A DNA stretch of 64,000 nt from contig OX596340.1 in assembly GCA_951394405.1 (NCBI GenBank), positions 1,612,001-1,676,000 on the forward strand, given 5' to 3'. Below the pieces are notes generated by a model. The model made no database searches and was not told the origin of the DNA. It saw only the letters and a list, made by a program, of their open reading frames with translations. Below are positions 1 to 9,205 of this stretch, piece by piece. The stretch comes from Coprinellus micaceus (Eukaryota > Basidiomycota > Agaricomycetes > Agaricales > Psathyrellaceae). The position numbers were made by a program, and so were the translations under genes. Each line of letters starts with the position of its first letter. The first letter of the stretch is position 1.

Positions 1-35
1 AAATACCCCGGCGTTAATGCTCATTCGAACGACAG

Positions 36-755
36 GAACCGACAACGAAAAGCTTGGCGTCTAATATCGCCCATCTCTATGAATCCGCATCAGATCAGTC
101 TTTCCTAGTGAATGCCCCTCTCCTGCGCCATAGGATCGAGAAATCCCTAGCCCCCGAAGTCGAATTGGCACCCCTTCTGACTCCTGTCAGGCTCTTCCCT
201 GGAAGCCGATGCGAACTTGTGAGTGAGAAAGGAACATCGCCACTGGTGTAACTGTGCTTCATAATCTTCCATTTGTGCCGACAGGAAAGATGCCTCCCCT
301 CGAAGCTCACAGGGGTACTGGGCGTACTACTGCAATCACTTGAGCTGACGTCCGGCCGAGCCGATTCCATCACCCTTCCCAACGATATAGACATGGAGGT
401 TGCAGTGCCCCTTGCGGCCCTAATCCTAGACTATTCAGTGGCATATATCCCAACAAGCACTCCAGGAGGTGTGGCGCCAGTCTTCCTCAGCAGTGTCCCA
501 ATGCGCACGTACGAGTGCGTTTTAACATTCGACCCCCACACGGCCCCTTCGAGTAGGCATGGGCGCGAGCGCGCGTCCGTGATGAAGTTCTCATGTCCGC
601 AAAGCTTAGAAGAGGGGGAGAGGGGAGTATCGCCCGGCGTCGTAGTGGATGAGCTGAACACCCTGTTCGGGGGGAGATTGGCCAAGATCGGGGACGAGAC
701 TGCGGCCTTCGAGTTTGTTTGTGGTAGTATAACCCTTGATAGGCTCGCTCTGTAG
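36..755 (+). CDS. Unrecognised fungal protein, 5' end outside the window
   Basis: Two exons are visible, 36-218 and 285-755, separated by a 66-base intron (gtgagt...gacag). A possible acceptor (gacag) ends at base 35, and no ATG opens the first exon, so more exons lie upstream and the protein is partial. The joined frame gives 217 residues and stops at 753-755. It is a soluble, mixed-composition protein with a hydrophobic stretch in the middle (PLAALILDYSVAYIP) followed by a beta-rich part. No catalytic motif or signal was recognised. The middle vaguely recalls DUF4504 (C1orf74-like) proteins, but that is only an impression. It converges on the SAP-domain gene. Confidence 0.7.
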
Positions 756-1367
756 CGGTTTACTCTTTACTGCATTCGCGATGGTCATCGCGTAACCCAA
801 CTGGAGGGGTAGGCTATCTACGAAGCGTTCACGCCTTGGCTTGGTACCATCGAACAAGCCAAAGAGGCTGACGTCGGCGATGTTCATATAGGCACCTACA
901 CGGTGCTCGCTCGGATACAAGGGAAGGTAGTGAATGAAAAGAGTCAGCGTGTTAATAAGTACTATAACGCCACTCCCTCCAAGTTACAACCCAGGATGCC
1001 CATCCACACTTCACTAATACCATCCTCCTCAGTCCCTATCTGCAAACCGTTGTCCCGCAAGATGTAGTATTCCCGTCCCAGGGTTTGCACGGTTGCGACC
1101 GCAGGGTGAAGGGGGACGCTCCCCCTATTCATGATGTGCACACTTTCGACGAGGTGGTGGCTTGGATCACTATGGTTAAAGGGATGCAATACCGATGGAG
1201 AATGTGCAACGCGCTTACCTGGGTAAATATAGGTTGAGAATTTGCTTCTGCTTTGCTCTCCGAATGTGGACGACGCCGTCACCCGACCTCCCGTTGAATT
1301 CCTGCTCCATCTCCATGGAGGTCAGATGTCTGCCACTTAGGCTGATTTCACAGACGGGTTAGTGGTG
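756..1367. other. Convergent intergenic region
   Basis: This lies between the 3' ends of two convergent genes. Open frames on the minus strand (606-920 and 962-1282) lack a convincing start, splice context or recognisable protein. I see no repeat or RNA gene here. Confidence 0.5.
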
Positions 1368-3252
1368 CTACATATTCGAGGTAAATGGCGCGGCGGACCT
1401 GTTGGCTACCAGGCAAGCTAGGACGTAACGACGCGCGATGACCAATTTCACAAGTCCAGTCTCCCACTCTCTTTTGACGCGATCGGTCCAAACCTTGCTG
1501 ATGCCGTGGTCGTATTCTTCGTGATTCGGCCAGGTGAGGCGATCCTGCAGCGTCTCTTGGTTGAGGCGGTTCTCTGAATGAAGCTTGCTCTCGATGTATT
1601 CGGTCCAGTCGGCCCTGATGAAGGCCCTTCCCCGGGTAGGACCTACAGAGATTTCGGGTCCGTGATTAGATAGGGAGGGCAGGCCGATCACTTCGCATGT
1701 CGCTTCGAGGACGTAGTAGATGCGCCTTTCACCGTCTAGATTTGCACTGATCTTCCAGATCTCTCCTTGAACCACCTCTTCTACGGAGAGCAAGGTCATG
1801 GTGCCAAACGGTACATTCAGGCCAATGGAAACTCGGTAAAAGAAAGACGTCAGTAAAAACCTGCAAGCACATCAGCCAGGGTTTTACGTGCAATGCGAAA
1901 AGGCATTGCTTACTTGGCCGCAACTAGTAGGTACTTGGTGTTGTCGCAAGCCCACATACGATGAGATATGATGCCGGGAAACGTCGCAAGAGACTTGCCG
2001 AGAAATGTGCTTAGAAACTGCTGTTTTCGGGCGTTAGCCTCGGCCTTTCTCCTCCTGAGGTATGGCCAGTAGTCGGCCATGTTAGGTGAGTACTTCTTGA
2101 ACATCGCATCCAGTCTCGGTCCAGCGAAGTCACGCCTCAAGATATGCGATGCCGAGATATATGCTGGCCCGAGAACGTTACGAGGGTCAGTGGTGCTTTA
2201 CGGACGAGTAGACGAAGAATACCTGAGTATCGGTACAGGCGGCAGAGGGTGCAAAGCATAGCAAGATCCCTTTCGTAGAGTAAACTAAAGACCGCCGATA
2301 GCCTCTGAACCTTCTTGCGCTGAGATATGGAGGGAGGGAGCGTGACTGGGCGCAAAGCGATCGGCGTGTCGTCACTGAGGAACTCGAAAGAAGTGTCTGA
2401 TACCCCAGCATCAGAGGTGCAGGGGACCGTATCACGTACAGACATAGCCACGGCTGATGAGTTTCCGATACTAGTCACCGGAGGAATGGCAGGGATGAGG
2501 GGTGCAAATACTTTCCTTTTCGCTTTCAAAGAAACTGGATGGCCAGAGACCGTCGGTTGGCTATCCTGAAACACCTTTTCAGCGCTTTTAGCCTGAGGCA
2601 TAGCAGCCTTGGCAGGTCGAGGATCTGGCCGGGATGGAGTGGGGTTCTTGCTTGAGCTCGCTGGTTCCAAAGGGGCCGTGACAAATTTCGGTCTCTTGGC
2701 CTTTGGGGCCTCTATTGGTGCGTGGGCTATACGCTTGACAGCCTTGGGAGCTACTTCAGAAGGTAGTTCTTCTGGAGCAAGGCGAAAGCTCCCAGAGGGG
2801 ATCGAAGTAGACTTTAACGCTGCAGCAGGATCTTGAATCCGGGCTGGACCGGTGAAAGGTGTGATAGGCTTGGCTATATGCGCTACTGATTGTTCTGAGT
2901 CGCGTCCAGTCGTTTGAGTCGCATGGTCTGGAGTAAGCTGGTTTTGAAAAAGCTGGCTCGAAGGGTTCATAACAGGGCGCAGCACAGTGTCGGAGGTTTC
3001 GCTGAGACGGGCAAGACTCGGTGCTGAAGCAGCCAACGGTTCTCGCGCAATAGGACGGGTCACTAGTCCAGACTTCGGTTGGGAGGGAGCGGCTGCCGTC
3101 GTGTTAGAGTTGCCAGTGCCATCTGATAGGCTCTGGTGCTCCAGGAGTTTCGCGATGAGGCCAGGCTTATTGAGTTTTGAATACCCAGTGAGCTTTTTCT
3201 CCTTGCATAGCGCCTTGAGCTTCGGAATTGTGAGCCTTGAAATATCCTCCAT
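1368..3252 (-). CDS. SAP-domain protein
   Basis: Exons are complement(2223-3252), (1914-2163) and (1368-1860); introns are 59 and 53 bases. The spliced product is 590 residues. Residues about 4-40 form a SAP motif (LTIPKLKALCKEKKLTGYSK), the helix-turn-helix that binds AT-rich DNA or scaffolds in chromatin and RNA-processing factors. A long Pro/Ser/Ala/Lys-rich disordered stretch (about 45-310) follows. The C-terminal half looks folded and includes a basic tract (YLRRRKAEANARKQQF). The start is the ATG at 3250-3252, directly before the SAP helix. This layout is common for uncharacterised basidiomycete nuclear proteins; the partner and exact role are unknown. Nuclear localisation is inferred from SAP and the basic stretches. 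Confidence 0.85.
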
Positions 3253-3615
3253 CGCTCAGTCGGCGGTGGCACCTGTGAGACCGGAATGACAATACAGAGT
3301 ACTTAGAAGATGACGGTCGAAGGTCAAGAGAGAGGGTCCGACTCCAGGAGTTGAACACACAGCCGGCCTTTTGCGAACGGAGTGATTGCCGAGACTGGAA
3401 GCGGTGCGGCATATGCATGGGCGCTTAAGGGCCGGTGGAAGAATCATGTGCAAGACACCGGGTAATTACGGCGTAGGATATACGTATGATAGTTCTAAGG
3501 GCAAGAATTGATGATAATGCAGAGCGGAGTGACTGGGAAAAGGCAATGTTCGAACGTTCAGGGCACTCGGAACTGAAAAAATCAGGATACAAATACAACG
3601 AACAGACTTTCGCAT
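3253..3615. other. Short intergenic region
   Basis: This separates the SAP gene's start from the 3' end of the SUMO protease gene, both on the minus strand, so it should hold the SAP promoter and the protease terminator. No clear TATA box or repeat was seen. Confidence 0.5.
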
Positions 3616-6600
3616 TCACCGCAGCCGAGCTGCTGCCTGTTTGTTGGGCGTCTTCTTCGCCTTGGTGACGGGACCGATTTCAATGATGTCAGCATCAGAA
3701 TCCGAGCCATCGTCCTTTGCCTTAGTGGTGGTGGTATCCTCCTGGTCCTTGGAGGATGACTTCTGCGGCTGTGTTTTGTTCCAGTCGTGGGAGAGGCTTT
3801 CTATGCGAGATAAGAGTCTTTCTCGCATCATGGGAACCTTGAAATCGCGCCACAGGTCCTGCCTCTCGCTGTTCGTAGTCCGAGGGGTGGTCTCCTGCAT
3901 TGTATATTAGAAAACGAAGAAGCCAGTGTGGACGAGAAAGCTTACGAAGTCTCTTCGAATGAGATTTTGGGCATCGGATATGAATGTCTCGGCGAGGTGA
4001 AGAAGGTATAATCCGCAATCGCAGTAGTTTGGTTGCGTTGGGACCTATGCGTTTTATCAGATCCCTGCGTCTGTAGAATATGTCGTAGTGTAGGTACTCA
4101 CATTCACACTCTTCATCTGGATTTTGGCTGTAGATTCCACACCTTTCTTGTCTTTGGCTTCTGCGATGAGGTACCTGCTGAGCTGCTTGGCAGCGAATGC
4201 GTGTTTCGATCCGAGCGAATCCATAGTGAGGACGTATGTGCTGCAAAGAAGATTAGCCCCCTGGATGCAGAGTGCGTACAATGAGTTCGGACTTACTGAT
4301 CGCGTTGGTACGTTTCCCTCGCTTTGGGTTCTGACTTTCGAGTGCGTGCTGGGGCTTTCTGAGGTTTCTCGTACTGCTTCCCTGATCTCGTACTGGTAGA
4401 CCCGTAAAATAGTTCGGGAGGAATTTCGGGGATGTGAGCATCGTCGTCCATGACCATCTCGCTGGCTGGCACGTCGACAAGATTCAGGACGTCGGCCTCG
4501 TCGCCAGCCGTGGATGATGTAGTAGTCGATGCTTCTGCTGATTTCGCCTCTCTACCTGAAGCAAACACCGGCACTTCAGGAGAGAGTTGCATGGGCGACG
4601 GGGGCCGACTCTCGCTGGGCGTCTGGGCGCCGGGTGTCTTGGGCGAATCGACGTTCATCACTTCAATCTTCTGTGCGGATGGATCCTGGTCTTCGCCATC
4701 AGAGGCTATCGAACATTGAGTCAGATTGGCGGTGAGATCTGCTTCAATGCCATCCTCACTTGACGCCGATGGCGCGGTTTCGCTACCTGACTTGCTAGCC
4801 GAGACGATCACGACGGATTCGTCTCCAATGGCTGCTTCCTCCGACTCCTTCGTCAGGGAAGGGAGAGGCGGAGTGGGTTCGGGTGGTGGGGGACGAAGAA
4901 CGTGCTCGGGCTCGTAAATGACCGCGAGATACCAATGCATGCTGCGACAGGGAGTCAGTGAATTTTTCACCAAGCCGCCTTCTGATGACGAACTTTTCGT
5001 TGATTGGGACAATGATATACTTCTTGTCGAAGAGATCGAGCTTTGAAGTCCATTTCCGTACACTCTTGAATCCTTCTTCATAACTGGAAGGGGTTGAGAT
5101 GAGTAGCCTACCCGGGCGGGTGAGGAGCGGGCACGTACTTCTTCTTGTTCAGCTTCTTGTAGAAGAATGAACTGAAGACATGGACTTGCTTCGCAATTTC
5201 GGGAGACCTCTCTTCTAGCTCCTTTAGCCAAAGCCTTTGCGACAACCATGAGAAGGCGCATTAAAAATGGAGAAAAGAACCCACTTCAGGCCAAATTCTA
5301 TGAGGGTATCGTTCAGGAACTCCCCAGGTTTCAAGCGCCCAGCATCTGCATTCGTGATAGTAACCTTTCCTGGGGCATCAGGCGGGAATACCAAAATGCT
5401 GGGCAACATCAATGTAAATAAACTTGCAGAGCGAAAAGAAGGCGTACACTTCATCGTCCGTTGGGTTACGAGGTGTTGCAGCCGTCGTTTGCCTGCCAGA
5501 TCGCCGGAGAGGAGCTACCAACTCTGTCTTTGACGTCGAGGGAGAGGTGGCAGTATTTGGGACGGCCTTGGAAGTCGAAGCTTGTGCGGGTCCCTGAGTA
5601 GGTTTATCTGTGCCTGGGTAGACATTGCCTAATAGAGGACGCCGCGGGTCTCTCCGCGGGACAGGAATAGGTGTGGGTGTAGGGCGTGCCACACCCGAAG
5701 TCTTATCGGTACCCTTAACCGAAGCGGGTTTCATCCTGGATGACTGGTTTTCAGGTTTCTGGGGGTTTGCACAACCCAGGCCGCTGGTTTCCTTCTGTCG
5801 GCCATGAGACTGTCGCGCTTCCGTCTCTAGTAATCTCCACAGGTCCTGCCCTGTGGAAAACCTGAATGGCATCAGCTCCCTCGTTCGAAGAAGGCTACGA
5901 ATTGCCTAAACTCACGGAGGCTCTGCATTAGGCCTGTACCAGAGTTTGAGCTCCTTGTACGTTTCCAAATCCCAGTCGTTGTGTTTGCAATCTAGCAGCA
6001 GGGCGATCCATTCGACCGGGGCGTGCTTTCCTGTGGGGCAGTAAGCCCCAAAGAACACCTGTGAAACGAGGGGTGACCATACCGATATCTGGTTTATCTA
6101 GCCAGAGAAACACCGCCTCTTGCGTCTCGTCCGCGCATTGAGTGAGCTACATTGCTGGCGTGAGACTTACGTCGGGAAGGTGAGAAGCGGAGCAGCCCAC
6201 CAATCTTTTGTTATAATCCCGTGTGTCAACATCGAGGATCGTGGTTCGCTCGCATTCTATTACCTTCAGCGAGTTTTTTTCAAAGGTCATGCATGAAGAG
6301 TTGTCGAGAATGGAGGCTTTGTCGGCTCTCTTGACGATGCATTTTCTCAAGGGCAGCATAAAGGGTTCCTCAGGATTCCGCTTTCGCTTCTTCCCTGAGT
6401 GTTTAGTCTCCTTAGACGTTAGGGGTGTTCCTAAGGTTCCGGCATGGGTCTATGGGAACCTCTGTATCAGTGGTGCGATGTGCCTGACTAGATTCGTCAC
6501 GCACCGCAGATAGGCTCTGAGGCTTTGCATGGTTCTTGAAATCTTGTTTCGATCGAGGAGGTGGCGGCTTCGGATTGAACGAGGGTTCAGACAGGCGATC

Positions 6601-7459
6601 CTTTCCCTCGAAAAAGTGGATTCTCTGCTGAACGTTTCCGGATCGCTGTTGCGGTTTGGCTGTGCTTGTGGAAGCCTTTTGACCGCCCTCCTTCGTCTCT
6701 GGCGAAGGAGAAAACATTTCAATAGGGTCGTCATCCTCATCGAGGTTCATTTTCTGGTCCAGTTGCCGGGTATAAGGACCATCTTGCGCCAGGTTCAGCT
6801 CACGGTGTTTCTTGCTCATGGGTTGAGGCCCGTGGCTCGGTCCTGCAGCCGCATTAAGCAGAGTCCGAGCGTCCAAATCGTCTCCTGTAAGGTCTATCAC
6901 TGAGCGACATGTCAGATGAATAAACTCAATACTTTGTCAAAACTTAAGGGAGCTTACTGTGCTGGTTTGACGCTCCGCCACTCAGCCTCGGGCGCTTAGC
7001 TTCCCTGAACTTGTCTCCTTGAACGGTGGGCACAAGTGTGCTGGCTTTAGCCCTATTGGATACCAGTTTGTATCCACCGCCCTCAGCGTGTTTAGGCCTC
7101 ATAGCGTCCATTTTTCGAGATCGGCTCTGGCCCCCTGGCTTCCCTATGCCACCACTGCGCTTAACATCCCCAACATTGGCATAACCGCTGCTAATCGTCG
7201 AAAACGGGTTTGTGTGAATAGGTTGTCTCTGCAGAGCGGTCAGAGAGTTGTATACGAGAGGCTGAGAGGCGGCGAACCTTCATAGGTGCTGACCCTGGGA
7301 CGGCAATGATCGTTGGTTCTCTCTTCCACCTAGAATATCACCGAGGTTAGGGGAGAGGATCTGGTAAAGAGGGGGAACGGACGTCGAATTGTTGCCTTCA
7401 CTGGCACCTGAGAGTCCATGTAGAGCAGCGATGTCCGTTCGGTCCTTACTGGAGCTCAT
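3616..7459 (-). CDS. Ulp2/SENP6-7-like SUMO-specific cysteine protease
   Basis: Fourteen exons: complement of 7294-7459, 6958-7228, 6501-6899, 6171-6430, 6083-6116, 5916-6030, 5448-5861, 5281-5398, 5139-5234, 4994-5093, 4297-4941, 4102-4240, 3946-4044 and 3616-3894; 3135 bases, 1044 residues. The catalytic parts assemble only after splicing. LKPGEFLNDTLIEFGLKW starts the C48 domain near residue 565. The His is in MHWYLAVIYEP (about 660), the Asp in TMDSLG (about 879), and the Gln and Cys in TQPNYCDCGLY (about 923 and 929). The triad is intact. A roughly 215-residue acidic, Ser/Pro-rich insert separates His from Asp, as in the Ulp2/SENP6-7 branch, which trims poly-SUMO chains in the nucleus. 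The N-terminal 550 residues are mostly disordered, with an adaptor-like stretch (KHAPVEWIALLLDCKHNDWD) that may be a PH-like domain. The intron between exons 3 and 4 is the least certain. Confidence 0.93.
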
Positions 7460-8145
7460 AAAATGGTGAACGCCTCCAGGCGTCGAGTTGGTTCGCTGCC
7501 AAGCACGGTTTGCTCGAGGCTAATTGCAGCTCGCTCGTTTGCCCGTCACGCCGCTTCCGCGAATGATCACGTTCGGAGCTAAACAGCGTCACACTTGCTC
7601 AGCTTGTTCCCGAACCTCCATCATCCTCACTAGGCGCACACATACGACCCCAGAAAATATCCAGTCGTTCGCTAGAACACACCCAGATCGCCCCTCATCG
7701 AGTCAGCACCGAGTTCGGAGTGACCATATGTACCCAGACCCCTTCATGGCCTCCGACTCCCCTCGTTGAAGCCCCAATCCCAGGGCAGCCTCCAGCTTCG
7801 GGTTCTTCCTTCGTATCGCGGTTTAGGGTTATGAAGGGAAGATACGCTTGGATAAAACATGTGCGTCCAACAGTACAGCTTTTGACGTTTGGCCCCCACA
7901 TATCACTCCTCGGTGCTTTCGTCGAACACCACATATAAACCCGGGACGATACTCTTCGTCGTTCGGTATTTACCGTCCTGCAGCAATACAACTACATCGA
8001 GGAAGAAGAACCTTCCCTCCGCGCCTTACTTTGGAGGAATTATAAACTCGTCGTTGGTGACCTGCTTCAGGACCGGCGTTACTGTTATCATTTGAGGGTA
8101 CCTCCGAGTTTAATGTCCAAGCGACCCAGCAGCTGAGAGCACGCT
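7460..8145. other. Intergenic region upstream of the SUMO protease gene
   Basis: About 0.7 kb between the protease start codon and the inverted-repeat element. Short open frames on both strands (for example 7524-7769 +, 7695-7991 -) show no recognisable protein. It should contain the protease promoter; no clear TATA box was picked out. Confidence 0.45.
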
Positions 8146-8279
8146 TAGTCCGGATGCCGGACTGTCTGAGCGGGCGCCTTCGGCGTGTCACGATCCTGAA
8201 CACGTGAGAGCCCTTTGGGGGAATCGTCGCTAGACAGTCCGGTCAAACTCGTTTTGATCGCCTATAGCGTTCCTTACGC
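8146..8279 (+). repeat. Left terminal inverted repeat of the MULE-like element
   Basis: About 134 bases matching the complement of 8937-9065. Within the arm, ccggactgtct near the tip is inverted again about 80 bases inward as agacagtccgg, so one arm can fold on itself. Confidence 0.85.
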
Positions 8280-8372
8280 GCCGCCCCTCCTACCTATATA
8301 CGCGTTCCCTCGCGCGTATCAGCACCTATCGCCCATCTGCACCGCTCAAATGGATGAAGACGCGTCTCGGTA

Positions 8373-8877
8373 CTAGATAGAAATAGTATAATTCATTCTA
8401 ATCCAGTATTCGACAGTTTGTACAGAGGTTTGCAGGTGATCTTCAAACTGCCAGTTGGCCTCAGCGAGTGAAGCTAAGATGATATCGAGACTACGCAATG
8501 TTGCCTCCTTGATGGCAGGAAGCCACTCGCAAACACTCTCTGTGATATTTATCCTCGGCACCCAGGCTCCAGTCTTCTTCGTCGATGGATTGGACTCGCG
8601 TTCACCATACAGGGACGAGGATTCCGTTAGGCTCAATGTTGACATACCCAGAGGCCCCAGCAATCTCTTCCGCGCCTTAAGACACCCCAGGGAGACCGTT
8701 ATCCACCTCCCTACTCTCAACATCGCCTCGATATGCGGTGGACAGCTCTTCTGGTACGGCGGTCGCTGCTCCTGCCGTAGGAGGACTTGCGGGCATTTTC
8801 TGAGGGCTGTGGGCGCAAATCAGGGCTACTGTTCTTGTTCTCGCCCATTTCAATTACCCAGAGTGAGCTGCGGATAG
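8373..8877 (-). pseudogene. Gene-like fragment inside the MULE-like element
   Basis: Read on the minus strand, the interior has protein-like pieces in different frames: PTAGAATAVPEELSTAYRGD, then ASGYVNIEPNGILVPVW, then ESVCEWLPAIKEATLRSLD running to a stop near 8373. No single splicing scheme joins them cleanly, and no ATG-led complete frame exists. This looks like a captured host fragment or the decayed remains of an internal gene. I do not recognise the parent protein. Confidence 0.35.
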
Positions 8878-8936
8878 CTAGACGGTCCAGGGAGGGGAGG
8901 AAAGAGGGGAGATGGTGGGGGAAGGGGCGTAAGGAA

Positions 8937-9065
8937 CGCTATAGGCGATCGAAACGAGTTTGACCGGACTGTCTAGCGACGATTCCCCCGAAGGGCTCTC
9001 ACGTGTTCAGAATCGTGACATGCCGAGGGCCATGGCCGCCATCAGACAGTCCGGCATCCGGACTA
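8937..9065 (-). repeat. Right terminal inverted repeat of the MULE-like element
   Basis: Complement of the left arm; begins gcgtaaggaacgctatagg and ends ccggcatccggacta. It carries the same subterminal inverted repeat. The match to the left arm is broken by an unlike patch of about 15-20 bases. Confidence 0.85.
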
Positions 9066-9205
9066 GAGCACGCTGAGAGTCTGAGTACTCAGGGAATTAG
9101 GATGGAAGGATCACATGATTGTCGAAACAGCCTTCGAGCTGCTGCAAGAGAGATGTCTTCGCTTCATGTTTCCACCTCCATCCACTGGCATCGTACACCC
9201 TCTAC

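Larger units (their letters stand above)
8146..9065. mobile_element. Mutator-like (MULE-type) non-autonomous TIR element, 920 bp
   Basis: The ends are exact inverted copies (tagtccggatgccggactgt... and its complement) and extend as arms of about 130 bases (8146-8279 and 8937-9065). The arms are near-identical except for a short divergent patch roughly 25-45 bases from each tip. The 9-base direct repeat gagcacgct flanks the element at 8137-8145 and 9066-9074, a target-site duplication. Long TIRs with a 9-bp duplication fit the Mutator/MULE superfamily. No transposase is encoded, so it would depend on one elsewhere. The 650-base interior is gene-like on the minus strand (see findings). It sits about 140 bases upstream of the kinase-like gene's ATG, so it may have changed that promoter. 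Superfamily is inferred from structure only. Confidence 0.85.

Noticed and set aside
3280..3420. Possible minus-strand tRNA (gttcaactcctgg)
   Set aside because: The T-loop-like bases are not enclosed by a stem, and no anticodon arm can be folded.
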